From the NCBI GenBank assembly GCA_025358395.1, contig JANYJT010000089.1, positions 1 through 16,975 on the forward strand: DNA of 16,975 nt, in the 5' to 3' direction. Positions 7,462-15,620 of this stretch are shown here, piece by piece. The notes below the pieces were generated by a model. It saw only the letters and a program-made list of their open reading frames with translations. It did not search any database and had not been told where the DNA came from. Position 1 is the stretch's first letter, and each line of letters begins with the position of its first letter. Origin of the DNA: Bacteroidia bacterium (lineage in GTDB: Bacteria > Bacteroidota > Bacteroidia > Bacteroidales > Prolixibacteraceae). The position numbers and the translations under genes were made by a program.

Positions 7462-8259
7462 TTAAAGTTTCCGAACCCAGATATTGCGATAGCTAACCGG
7501 ATTTCCGTGATCCTGTAATTCTAATGCTGCGGCACCATGGGCTACATATTTCGGGATACCAATATATTCAGTACCTCCAAACAGTGATATATTGTTTTGG
7601 ACCAAAACGCCATTCTGCAAAATTGTTACGCGGGCAGGCGAGAAAACTGTTCCATCCTCTTTGAATCTTGGGGCTGTGTAAATGATATCATAAACCTGCC
7701 ATTCTCCAGGCTTCTTGCAAACATTGACAAGTGGTGCATATTGTTTGTAGATGGATCCGGCCTGACCGTTGCGATAAGTTCTGTTTTGATAATTGTCCAG
7801 TACCTGCAATTCATACCTGCCCTGCAGGAAAATTCCTGAATTGCCGCGACCCTGGCTTTCTCCTATGACTTCAGCAGGCGTACGCCATTCAATATGAAGC
7901 TGAAAATCCTGGAGCTCAATTTTACTCTTAATTCCCCCGGTTCTTTTTACCACAGTAACGCACTGATCAGCTACCATCCATCCGGAAGGTTCGCCTTTCG
8001 TATTCGTCCAGTTGGCATTAAAACTTTCAGGGGTACCATCAAACAAAATGATGGCGTCGGAAGGAGCATCCATTGGCGTTGATCCCGGCGTAACGACTGC
8101 AACCTCAGGATCCCAGAATTCTGTCATTTCCGGTTTCATCTTGGCCAATTCTTCTTTGGTTGGTTCAGCTTTTTGGGCTGCTGGTTTTGGTGTTTCAACC
8201 TTCTGGGCGATAGAAGCAAATGAGAAAAACAATGCTGCTACCAATAATAGAGTTCTCAT
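7462..8259 (-). CDS. Secreted DUF1080 protein (3-keto-disaccharide hydrolase-like)
   Basis: The 265-residue protein begins with a clear signal peptide (MRTLLLVAALFFSFASIAQ), so it is exported to the periplasm or beyond; no lipobox Cys is seen. A Lys/Pro/Glu-rich linker (about 20-45) leads to a DUF1080 (PF06439) domain from about 69 to the end. Recognisable segments are AIILFDGTPESFNANW, GGIKSK, FQLHIEWRTP, GRGNSGIFLQGRYELQVLD, and a final YRNIWVRKL. The domain has a concanavalin-like jelly-roll fold, and some members hydrolyse 3-keto-glycosides. Which substrate this one uses is unknown. It starts 12 nt after the phosphoglucomutase stop, suggesting co-transcription with rfbD and the mutase. 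The inverted repeat beginning 5 nt beyond its stop may act as a terminator or attenuator before guaA. Confidence 0.88.
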   Translation of the reverse strand: MRTLLLVAALFFSFASIAQKVETPKPAAQKAEPTKEELAKMKPEMTEFWDPEVAVVTPGSTPMDAPSDAIILFDGTPESFNANWTNTKGEPSGWMVADQCVTVVKRTGGIKSKIELQDFQLHIEWRTPAEVIGESQGRGNSGIFLQGRYELQVLDNYQNRTYRNGQAGSIYKQYAPLVNVCKKPGEWQVYDIIYTAPRFKEDGTVFSPARVTILQNGVLVQNNISLFGGTEYIGIPKYVAHGAAALELQDHGNPVSYRNIWVRKL

Positions 8260-8271
8260 AGTTTATATTTA

Positions 8272-10017
8272 TTAAATTTCTAAATCATTCATTACCAAAT
8301 CAATTTTTTGGGAAGTAGCCAAATCCACCTTATCATAATCTTCCCTTGCATTCAATTTTGCTTTTACCTCGATGTAAAATTTAATCTTCGGTTCAGTACC
8401 GGAAGGTCGTACGGAAACTTTTGACCCATCGACGGTAAAGAACTGCAATACATTTGAAGTAGATTTTTGTTGAATAGGCCTTTCTTCTCCGGTAAGCAAG
8501 TTCTTCATAATAAGCGTTTCATAATCTTTCATCCACTCCAAAGGAGATCCTGCCAATTGTATGGGAGGATGGTTCCTGAACTTAACCATAAGTTGTTCAA
8601 TTTCTTCAGCTCCTGCCTTTCCTTTCCGAACAATGTATTTCATCTTCTCTTTTGAATATCCATAGGTAAGATAAATATCCTGAAGCATTTCGAAGAGGGT
8701 GAGTTTGTGATCCTTGGCCCAAGCCGCAATTTCGGCCATCAAGGCACATGAGCTAACGGCATCCTTATCCCGGACAAAGTCAGCAGGTAGAAACCCAAAG
8801 CTCTCTTCACCACCGCCGATGTAGCTTTTCTTCCCTTCATTTTGGCGGATAACATCTGCAATATATTTGAATCCGGTATAGCAATCGTAGTATTCCACAC
8901 CGTTTTTGGCAGCTATTTCAGCGACAAGCTCAGAGGTGACAATGGTTTTGACCACATACTCTTTGCCGGTCAGCAAGCCAAGCTCTTTCCGTTTGGTGAT
9001 AATATAATAGAGGAATATCAGCACCGTTTGATTGCCATTAACCAGAATAAATTCTCCTTTGTCATTTTTGATAGCGATTCCAAGTCGGTCGGCGTCAGGA
9101 TCGGTGGCCATAACAAGGTCGGCATCGACCTCTTTTGCTTTTTTTAGCGCCAGTGCCAAAGCGGCCGGTTCTTCGGGATTTGGCGAAATCACGGTAGGAA
9201 ACTCTCCGCTAACAATATCCTGTTCGGGGATATGAATAACATTGGTAAAGCCCATTTTAGCCAGCGCCATCGGCACTAATTTAACTCCGGTTCCATGAAT
9301 AGGGGTGTACACGATCTTCAGGTCGTGCTGATTCTTAACGGCGTCTGGAGAAAGTGTTATGGAGACCACTCTTTTAAGATAGGTCTCATCCATTTCAGCT
9401 CCCAGCGAGAAAATTAATTCGGGATTTCCGTTAAACCGAATGTCTTCAGCTTTGACTTTCTCAACTTCGGCGATAATGTTTGTATCGTGAGGTTCCACAA
9501 TTTGAGATCCATCGTCCCAATATGCCTTGTAACCATTGTACTCTTTTGGGTTGTGAGAGGCAGTCAGGATAATTCCACTTTGCAAGCCCAATTCTCTGAT
9601 TGCGAAAGATAGTTCGGGGGTTGGACGAAGTGATTCAAACAAATAAACTTTAATGCCGTTGGCTGAAAATATGGCAGCGGCGGTTTCAGAAAATAACCGG
9701 CTGTTGTTTCTGCAATCATGTCCTATGGCAACTTTTATCTCAGGAAGATGGGCAAACGCCAGTTTCAGATAATTGCTAAGCCCTTGCGTGGCAGCGCCAA
9801 CTGTATAAATATTCATTCTGTTCGATCCAACTCCCATGATGCCGCGGAGTCCGCCGGTTCCAAACTCCAGATCACGGTAGAAGGCATCAATCAGATCGCT
9901 TGGATCTTCTTTCTCCATCAATTTTTTAACCTCAGTTTTCGTAGTTGCATCATAACTTCCATGCATCCACTCCTGAGCCTTCAAAAGTACATTTTCGGGA
10001 ATTTCATTTGTTTGCAT
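8272..10017 (-). CDS. Phosphoglucomutase/phosphomannomutase
   Basis: The 581-residue alpha-D-phosphohexomutase interconverts sugar 1- and 6-phosphates through a phosphoserine. The four active-site blocks are intact: TASHNPKEYNGYK (152-164; Ser154 is the phosphoserine), the metal loop DPDADR (306-311), the sugar-binding loop GGGEESFGF (401-409) and the phosphate-binding RPSGTEPK (537-544). Length and the extra N-terminal segment fit the PgcA/YhxB-type group rather than the shorter ManB/GlmM proteins. GEES favours glucose/mannose phosphate over GlcN-P. Its start overlaps the end of rfbD by 14 nt, implying translational coupling. Together they point to nucleotide-sugar supply, for example glucose-1-phosphate for dTDP-rhamnose. 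Substrate choice between glucose and mannose is not decided by the sequence. No gene symbol is given for that reason. Confidence 0.93.
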   Translation of the reverse strand: MQTNEIPENVLLKAQEWMHGSYDATTKTEVKKLMEKEDPSDLIDAFYRDLEFGTGGLRGIMGVGSNRMNIYTVGAATQGLSNYLKLAFAHLPEIKVAIGHDCRNNSRLFSETAAAIFSANGIKVYLFESLRPTPELSFAIRELGLQSGIILTASHNPKEYNGYKAYWDDGSQIVEPHDTNIIAEVEKVKAEDIRFNGNPELIFSLGAEMDETYLKRVVSITLSPDAVKNQHDLKIVYTPIHGTGVKLVPMALAKMGFTNVIHIPEQDIVSGEFPTVISPNPEEPAALALALKKAKEVDADLVMATDPDADRLGIAIKNDKGEFILVNGNQTVLIFLYYIITKRKELGLLTGKEYVVKTIVTSELVAEIAAKNGVEYYDCYTGFKYIADVIRQNEGKKSYIGGGEESFGFLPADFVRDKDAVSSCALMAEIAAWAKDHKLTLFEMLQDIYLTYGYSKEKMKYIVRKGKAGAEEIEQLMVKFRNHPPIQLAGSPLEWMKDYETLIMKNLLTGEERPIQQKSTSNVLQFFTVDGSKVSVRPSGTEPKIKFYIEVKAKLNAREDYDKVDLATSQKIDLVMNDLEI

Positions 10018-10888
10018 TATCTTTTAGTTTGATAAGACATAATTTCAGACTATCTCTCCAATAGGGAATCTCGATGGCAAAAGTAGTTTTGATTTTCGAT
10101 TTATTCAAAACTGAATAAGCCGGTCGAGTAGCAGGAGTTGGATAGGATAGTGTGTCAATTGGATTAACCTGGCAACTTATCTCCGGTGAAAGTTCAAAAA
10201 TAGCTTTTGTAAAATCGAACCAACTGGCTACGCCTTCATTCGAGTAATGATAAATACCCGTTACGAACCGTTTGCTGTTGTTTGTGCTACCCTGTAGTAT
10301 ATCCAGCACAGCCCTGGCAAGGTCTGTCGCATATGTTGGTGTTCCCACCTGGTCTGAGACAACACCCAGTTGATCTCTTTCTCTTCCTAATCGTAACATC
10401 GTTTTCACAAAGTTAGAACCATAAGAGGAGTAAAGCCAGGAGGTCCGTATGATGATCGACTTTATCTCAGCGCGCAAAATGGCTGTCTCTCCTTCAAGTT
10501 TCGTAATTCCATAAACGGATCTTGGCCTCACAATGTCCTTTTCATGGTAAGGGGATGACTTGTTTCCATCAAAAAGATAGTCTGTTGAAATATGAATAAG
10601 CTTGGTGCCGGTTTTCTTGCATGCACTTACCAGATTAACCACTGCAAGGTGATTGATTTTTTCGGCCAGGACAACCTCTTTTTCTGCTTTGTCAACAGCA
10701 GTGTATGCAGCGCAATTGACGATTGCAAAGGGTTTTTCCCGCGTAATAAATTGGTCTACAAGAGTGGCGTCACAGATATCAAGTTCTTCAATGTCCGTAT
10801 ATATAAAAGATAATTCCGGATACTCTGACGATAATTCCTGAATAGAGCGACCGAGTTGACCATTTGATCCTGTGATGATTATCTTCAT
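10004..10888 (-). CDS. rfbD: dTDP-4-dehydrorhamnose reductase
   Basis: The 294-residue protein is an extended short-chain dehydrogenase that reduces dTDP-4-keto-L-rhamnose to dTDP-L-rhamnose, the last step of rhamnose donor synthesis for surface polysaccharide. The N-terminal Rossmann glycine motif is GSNGQLG (7-13), followed by DICD, NCAAYTAVDKAE (58-69), STDYLFDG (101-108) and the catalytic YGITK (126-130, Tyr126 and Lys130). IIIRTSWLYSSYGSNFV (145-161) is typical of RmlD. The frame is open upstream to an ATG at 10954, but those 22 residues precede the usual MKIIITG start and are unlike the family, so the ATG at 10886-10888 is used. It overlaps the mutase gene by 14 nt. rfbA, rfbB and rfbC are not in the window, so this enzyme is separated from its pathway partners here. 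Confidence 0.93.
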   Translation of the reverse strand: MKIIITGSNGQLGRSIQELSSEYPELSFIYTDIEELDICDATLVDQFITREKPFAIVNCAAYTAVDKAEKEVVLAEKINHLAVVNLVSACKKTGTKLIHISTDYLFDGNKSSPYHEKDIVRPRSVYGITKLEGETAILRAEIKSIIIRTSWLYSSYGSNFVKTMLRLGRERDQLGVVSDQVGTPTYATDLARAVLDILQGSTNNSKRFVTGIYHYSNEGVASWFDFTKAIFELSPEISCQVNPIDTLSYPTPATRPAYSVLNKSKIKTTFAIEIPYWRDSLKLCLIKLKDNANK

Positions 10889-10985
10889 ATTAATGCATAA
10901 TTGAAAGTTCGATTGGGAAAGGTAAAGATAATAGAAAAGCTGAAAATCAACCATTGATTTGTCAATTCTATTTGTATGTTAGTCC

Positions 10986-12449
10986 TTAGTCAAATGTTTC
11001 TATCTTTTGAATCCCATTGCGGTTAAAGACAATTCTGTATCTTTTGAAATCCCATTGCTCAGCATTTTTTGCCTGTAAAATTAAATTGAGATAGTAGATT
11101 TTCTCGCCGGGCACAATTTTGTAGGCTTTTTCTTCATCAGGATAAAATAGAGGAAATTCGGAGTCGTCCATTTTTTGAATAAAATTGGACAAATTCAGTT
11201 TGAATATCTCATTGACGCCAGCCGCAGGATATTCGCTTTTGGCGCGGATGTTTTCTCTGTTTAACCGCATTAATATCTGATAGCGGATTACGCGCTCCCT
11301 GCCAGCGCGGTTATTTGCTTCCAGGAGCGACGAGCGATCCCGTTTCTTGAGAACTTCTATTGGAACATTTTGTTCCGAAATAAAATCCATGCTCTCTCTA
11401 ACCCAACCAATCTCATTGTTACGGGTACTTATATTGATCTTGTGGTCAAAGTAGCGTTTGTCGAATTTATGAGCAAAGTAAAACCTTGTCAGCTCTTTAA
11501 TTCTGTCCTTTAGCATATAACTAACTACCAATGCAACAAACATTGGCATCGTAAAAGTGCCATATTTCTGCTGAAATCCGAAGGCAATAACAGTCGCAAA
11601 TACCATTGAAAGACCTGCAGCAATGCTAAATAATACCTGCTCAATCCAAACCCCGTCCTTCCTCTTCTTGACATCGAGGAACAGGTGGCTTTCTACATAT
11701 TTTTTTAACATGCTTAGCCTGAAGACAAGTTCCTGATTGTTTTCTTTATTGCTCTCATCGACTTCAAGGTATCCTTTGTTTTTTTTGTAAGCGATCTCTT
11801 TGCGAATCAAAGAGAGCAATCCATCTTTTTTGTTGTCAAAATAGATCTGATCCTCCATCTTTAAGACTCTAATCAGTCGAAAAGTCTGAAATTCAATTAG
11901 ATTGGACATAAATTCATCTCCAAAATGAAAGTAGGTCCTTAGTTCATGAGAGATATTTGATGACTCGAGAATTGGATACAGAGATCGGTAGTTGTTGGCT
12001 ATCTTATGGGCATTGGCAATAAAAGAATGAATAAGATGGTCTTTGTCACCTTCAACTTTGCACTTGACAATATGAGATACTTCCTCCCTCAAAGAACTTT
12101 TCAGAATGGATAAAAACATTTTAAGATGGTACTCATAGTTGTCAAGATGGTTCGCTTTTGGATCAAGGACAAGAATCTTAACGGCCTCTTCCAATGAGCT
12201 GAAAGGTTTACCTGTTTTTTCAGCAATGATCCCAAGTAAATAGGAAGGAGTTATGAGCCGTATATGCGAAGTTAGGTCGCGGTAGAAATCATCCTTTGAA
12301 TAGGTGAATCTATTGATATCCAGATTATTTGGAACAAAGATCCACATGTTAAAGGCGAAATTGTTTATCTTTTGTTTTTCACTGGCAACAAATCCAACCT
12401 TCATTTCTAAGGAGAACAGATCGTGAATCTTTACATTTTCATCTATCAT
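10986..12449 (-). CDS. Unrecognised protein with two predicted membrane segments
   Basis: I do not recognise this 487-residue protein. It has no signal peptide. The N-terminal half (1-265) is mixed polar/hydrophobic and probably mainly helical, with many charged residues. A hydrophobic pair follows at about 269-291 (QVLFSIAAGLSMVFATVIAF) and 298-313 (TFTMPMFVALVVSYML), separated by only a few residues, so it likely forms a hairpin with both ends in the cytoplasm. After it is a basic stretch (KDRIKELTRFYFAHKFDKRYFDHK), then about 150 soluble residues with an RAGRERVIRYQILMRLNREN segment and an FPLFYPDEEKAYKIVPGEKIYYLNLIL segment that looks beta-rich. No catalytic motif stands out. It lies 99 nt after the CYTH gene on the same strand and 97 nt before rfbD. 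The reading frame is intact, with codon use like its neighbours, so it is very probably a real gene. Confidence 0.85.
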   Translation of the reverse strand: MIDENVKIHDLFSLEMKVGFVASEKQKINNFAFNMWIFVPNNLDINRFTYSKDDFYRDLTSHIRLITPSYLLGIIAEKTGKPFSSLEEAVKILVLDPKANHLDNYEYHLKMFLSILKSSLREEVSHIVKCKVEGDKDHLIHSFIANAHKIANNYRSLYPILESSNISHELRTYFHFGDEFMSNLIEFQTFRLIRVLKMEDQIYFDNKKDGLLSLIRKEIAYKKNKGYLEVDESNKENNQELVFRLSMLKKYVESHLFLDVKKRKDGVWIEQVLFSIAAGLSMVFATVIAFGFQQKYGTFTMPMFVALVVSYMLKDRIKELTRFYFAHKFDKRYFDHKINISTRNNEIGWVRESMDFISEQNVPIEVLKKRDRSSLLEANNRAGRERVIRYQILMRLNRENIRAKSEYPAAGVNEIFKLNLSNFIQKMDDSEFPLFYPDEEKAYKIVPGEKIYYLNLILQAKNAEQWDFKRYRIVFNRNGIQKIETFD

Positions 12450-12548
12450 ACCCGAATATTCTGAACAATTATGGAAATTAAAGGTATTGAAATCCTGTCA
12501 TAAAATCGGTCATTGCACAAAAAAACAAGTTTGAATCATTCCCGCAAA

Positions 12549-13019
12549 CTACCACCTTGTATAAGGTTGCTTCATCAGAGCTGAATTGTAATATCTACCA
12601 TCACCGGTAACCTCACATCCTAACCAGGAAGGACTGTCAAACACTTCATCCTCAAATGATAATTCAATTTCTGCAACAACCAATCCCTGGTTTTCTCCAT
12701 GAAATTCATCTACTTCAAACGTATGCAATCCGGATGTCACTTCATATCGGGTCTTGTCGATCAAACCTGGTTCGCAAAGCGCTAAAAGTTCAATAGCCTC
12801 TTTTAATGGAATCTCCTTTTCCCATTCATAGCGTGTTGTCCCGGTGGCATTACTTTGCCCTTTTATGGTGAGATATCCGTTATTCCCTTTAACTCTGACA
12901 CGAACACTACGGCCTGGATGAGTGGAAAGATACCCTTGTCTGATCCGTGTGGAATGTTGGACTCGACCTTTGTAGTCGTCGCTCAAAACCAAAAATTTTC
13001 GTTCTATTTCAAGTGGCAT
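12549..13019 (-). CDS. CYTH-domain (triphosphate tunnel metalloenzyme) protein
   Basis: The 156-residue protein is a single CYTH domain. It opens with LEIERKFLV, the diagnostic ExExK signature (Glu4, Glu6, Lys8). Further tunnel-lining charges are in SVRVRVKG (Arg40, Arg42), LTIKG (Lys53), YEWEKEI (Glu65, Glu67), KTRYEV (Lys89, Arg91), FEVDEF, and AEIELSFEDE (Glu117, Glu119). This family binds a triphosphate and metal inside a beta-barrel. Small bacterial members act as inorganic triphosphatases or, less often, CyaB-type adenylate cyclases. The size favours a stand-alone tripolyphosphatase, but activity cannot be assigned from sequence. It faces rpsA across a 334-nt divergent gap. The unrecognised membrane protein follows on the same strand 99 nt downstream, which may or may not be one transcript. 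Confidence 0.9.
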   Translation of the reverse strand: MPLEIERKFLVLSDDYKGRVQHSTRIRQGYLSTHPGRSVRVRVKGNNGYLTIKGQSNATGTTRYEWEKEIPLKEAIELLALCEPGLIDKTRYEVTSGLHTFEVDEFHGENQGLVVAEIELSFEDEVFDSPSWLGCEVTGDGRYYNSALMKQPYTRW

Positions 13020-13274
13020 GATAACTTCTCAAGTTAAGTGACATGTGGAAAGTAAAGATCAGTCCGGAATAAAATGCAACATCATAAAATAAGTGAAAAT
13101 AAAATAGAATTCAGAGAAAATTCATCGGATTAATTGGGTTGAATTGTTGATTTGCAAATGCAAATTTTAGATACATTTTTTCTGATGTGTCCCCGCTCGT
13201 TGGAGCAATTTTATTTTACAGGAAAGATCTAATTATCAATAAGTTATAACACCAGATGATTTTTGCTGAATGGA
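13020..13274. other. Divergent intergenic region upstream of the rpsA promoter
   Basis: This AT-rich stretch lies between the CYTH gene (minus) and the rpsA promoter (plus). I see no coding frame, RNA gene or strong hairpin. No exact TAnnTTTG element is present on the minus strand for the CYTH gene. Confidence 0.6.
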
Positions 13275-13304
13275 TTGTTTTTTTGAGAAAAAATTGTACC
13301 TTTG
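13275..13304 (+). promoter_or_regulatory. Bacteroidota-type promoter of rpsA
   Basis: TTG at 13275-13277 and an exact TAnnTTTG (TACCTTTG) at 13297-13304 are separated by 19 bp, matching the -33/-7 promoter described for Bacteroides. Transcription should start close to 13309-13312, giving a leader of roughly 45 nt before the rpsA ATG. Confidence 0.8.
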
Positions 13305-13339
13305 CGGCCAATCAAAATAATGTCTAATTTATTAATTTC

Positions 13340-13344
13340 AGGAG
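13340..13344 (+). promoter_or_regulatory. Shine-Dalgarno site of rpsA
   Basis: AGGAG lies 9 nt before the ATG at 13354. It is the only clear Shine-Dalgarno match I noticed ahead of a gene in this window, which fits the general scarcity of such sites in Bacteroidota and fixes the rpsA start at the beginning of the long acidic extension. Confidence 0.75.
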
Positions 13345-13353
13345 AATTTTAAA

Positions 13354-15603
13354 ATGAGTGAAATCAAAAAAAATCTGGAGGTTAACGAAACGGAGGAGAA
13401 TCCCTCTGTTGAGTCTACCGTTCCGGAAGCAAAAGTAACCGAAGAGAGTCCGGTAGTCGAAGAGATTGGAGCTGGAGTTGAAGAACCGTTAGCAGAAGAA
13501 TTAGATGCCTTTAAATCGGAAGAGCCGGTAGTCGATGAGATTCCTGCTGTCGTTGTTGAAGAGCCTGTTGCAGAAGAATCTTCGTTTGTTGACGCGGAGC
13601 CTGTAGCTGAAGAAATTGTTGCTGCGGTTGAAGAGCCTGAAGCTGAAGAAGTTGTTACTGCGGTTGAAGAGCCTGTAGCTGAAGAAGTTGTTGCTGCGGT
13701 TGAAGAACCGGTAGTTGAAGAAGTTGTTGCTGCAGTTGAAGAACCGGTAGTTATAGCGGAAAAAATCGCTGTTAAAGCAAAAAAAATCATTGTAGAAAAG
13801 CATGCATTTGTTGAATCTGCTATTGCTTCTGCAAACGAAGAGGAATTTGACTGGGATGCTTTCGAAGGCAAAAAACCTACATCCGGCTCCAGTACCAAAC
13901 AATCTATGACTGAGATGTACGACAATACCCTCTCCATTCTTCAAGAGAAAGAGTGCGTGGACGGTATCGTAATATCTATGAACAAACGTGAGGTTGTAGT
14001 CAACATTGGCTACAAATCTGACGGTATTGTCTCTGTAAACGAATTCAGGTACAACCCAAACCTTAAAATTGGCGACAAAGTAGAGGTGTATGTTGAAACC
14101 CTGGAAGACAAAAAAGGTCAGTTAACCCTTTCCCACAAAAAGGCCCGTGCCATGAGAAGCTGGGATCGCGTTAATTCTGCTCTTGAGAATGACGAAGTTA
14201 TTACAGGATTTATCAAATGCCGCACCAAAGGCGGTATGATTGTGGATGTATTCGGAATCGAGGCTTTCTTACCAGGATCACAGATCGATGTTAAACCAAT
14301 TCGCGACTATGATATCTACGTTGGAAAAACCATGGAATTCAAAGTTGTTAAAATCAACCACGAATTCAGAAACGTTGTGGTCTCTCATAAAGCTCTTATC
14401 GAAGCAGAGTTGGAGCAGCAGAAAAAGGACATCATCTCTAAACTCGAAAAGGGTCAGGTACTCGAAGGTACTGTCAAAAATATCACTTCATACGGCGTCT
14501 TTATCGACCTTGGCGGCGTAGATGGATTAATCCACATTACGGATCTTAGCTGGGGTCGCGTAGCCCATCCGAACGAAATTGTCCAGCTGGACGAGAAAAT
14601 TAACGTCGTTATCCTTGATTTCGATGATGAAAAGAAGAGAATCGCGCTTGGTTTGAAACAACTCGCATCACACCCATGGGACAACGTCAGTGCTGACCTC
14701 AAAGTAGGGGATGTCGTGAAAGGTAAAGTAGTCGTTATTGCCGACTACGGCGCATTCATTGAAATCGCAGCCGGAGTCGAAGGTTTGATCCACGTTTCAG
14801 AAATGAGCTGGTCACAGCACCTTCGTTCTGCTCAGGACTTCCTGAAAGTTGGAGATGAAGTTGAGGCAACCATTCTTACACTTGATCGTGATGAACATAA
14901 AATGTCTCTTGGCATCAAGCAAATGAAGAATGATCCTTGGTCACAGATCGAAACCAAATATACTATTGGCACCTCTCACACAGCTAAAGTTCGCAACTTC
15001 ACCAATTTTGGTGTATTTGTTGAAATTGAAGAGGGTGTAGATGGTTTAATTCACATCAGCGATCTTAGCTGGACCAAGAAGATCAAACATCCTTCTGAAT
15101 TCACATCCATCGGTTCTGAAATTGAAGTACAGGTACTCGACATCGACAAAGAAAATCGTCGATTGAGCCTTGGCCATAAACAATTGGAAGAAAATCCATG
15201 GGATGTTTTTGAAACAATCTTCACCGTCGACTCTGTTCATGAAGGTACCGTTATCGACCTGTTCGACAAAGGTGCAGTTATCTCTCTTCCTTATGGAGTT
15301 GAAGGTTTTGCTACCCCACGTCACCTTGTGAAAGAGGATGGATCTCATGTGAAAATGGATGAGAAATTGGAATTCAAAGTAATCGAATTTTCAAAATCTG
15401 CCAAGAGAATTATACTTTCTCACTCACGTGTCTACGAGGATGTTAAGAAAACAGATGATTCAGCGAAGAAAAAGACTGCCACCAAGCCTTCCGCACCAAA
15501 AAGTGTTAAAACCGTGAAAGACACCATGGAAAAAACAACCTTAGGTGATATCAGCGAGTTGGCTGCTTTGCGCACGCAAATGGAAGAAAACGAAAAGAAG
15601 TAA
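13354..15603 (+). CDS. rpsA: 30S ribosomal protein S1 with acidic N-terminal extension
   Basis: The 749-residue protein contains six S1/OB-fold RNA-binding domains, at about 199-264, 281-346, 367-436, 452-523, 538-609 and 625-690. Domains 3-5 carry the classic GxVxxxxxYGxFIxxxxGVxGLIHxSDLSW pattern. S1 holds mRNA on the small ribosomal subunit and helps unfold leaders. The first 160 residues are unusual: strongly acidic, rich in Val, Glu, Pro and Ala, with four 12-residue repeats (VAAVEEPxAEEV type) at about 89-136. A short conserved-looking EEEFDWDAFEGKK (162-174) follows, which is where shorter Bacteroidota S1 proteins seem to begin. The C-terminal tail (700-749) is Lys/Ser/Thr-rich. Promoter and Shine-Dalgarno site agree with the long start. 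The STAS gene begins 17 nt downstream. Confidence 0.97.
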   Translation: MSEIKKNLEVNETEENPSVESTVPEAKVTEESPVVEEIGAGVEEPLAEELDAFKSEEPVVDEIPAVVVEEPVAEESSFVDAEPVAEEIVAAVEEPEAEEVVTAVEEPVAEEVVAAVEEPVVEEVVAAVEEPVVIAEKIAVKAKKIIVEKHAFVESAIASANEEEFDWDAFEGKKPTSGSSTKQSMTEMYDNTLSILQEKECVDGIVISMNKREVVVNIGYKSDGIVSVNEFRYNPNLKIGDKVEVYVETLEDKKGQLTLSHKKARAMRSWDRVNSALENDEVITGFIKCRTKGGMIVDVFGIEAFLPGSQIDVKPIRDYDIYVGKTMEFKVVKINHEFRNVVVSHKALIEAELEQQKKDIISKLEKGQVLEGTVKNITSYGVFIDLGGVDGLIHITDLSWGRVAHPNEIVQLDEKINVVILDFDDEKKRIALGLKQLASHPWDNVSADLKVGDVVKGKVVVIADYGAFIEIAAGVEGLIHVSEMSWSQHLRSAQDFLKVGDEVEATILTLDRDEHKMSLGIKQMKNDPWSQIETKYTIGTSHTAKVRNFTNFGVFVEIEEGVDGLIHISDLSWTKKIKHPSEFTSIGSEIEVQVLDIDKENRRLSLGHKQLEENPWDVFETIFTVDSVHEGTVIDLFDKGAVISLPYGVEGFATPRHLVKEDGSHVKMDEKLEFKVIEFSKSAKRIILSHSRVYEDVKKTDDSAKKKTATKPSAPKSVKTVKDTMEKTTLGDISELAALRTQMEENEKK
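13618..13758 (+). repeat. 36-bp in-frame tandem repeats in rpsA
   Basis: Units start at 13618, 13654, 13690 and 13726 (the last diverging at its end). Each codes for a 12-residue VxAVEEPxxEEV block; for example GTTGAAGAGCCT or GTTGAAGAACCG recurs every 36 bp. Looser relatives (VEEPVAEE, AEPVAEE) extend upstream to about 13465. The changes are mostly synonymous or conservative, indicating expansion by slippage or unequal exchange while keeping the acidic character. Confidence 0.88.
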
Positions 15604-15620
15604 TCTTTTCTTGTATCGCT

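Noticed and set aside
10917..10924. Promoter-like TACCTTTC (minus strand) before rfbD
   Set aside because: One mismatch from TAnnTTTG, and the -33 position reads TTT rather than TTG, so the support is too weak for an annotation.
10889..10954. Longer rfbD start at 10954
   Set aside because: The extra 22 residues precede the Rossmann fold strand that normally begins RmlD, so they are probably untranslated leader.
13338..13944. Two long minus-strand open frames with Ser/Thr/Ala-rich or Phe/Asn/Arg-rich low-complexity repeats
   Set aside because: They are the antisense readings of the 36-bp repeats in rpsA; the repeat period, divisible by 3, keeps all frames open. The plus strand has the promoter, Shine-Dalgarno site and S1 domains.
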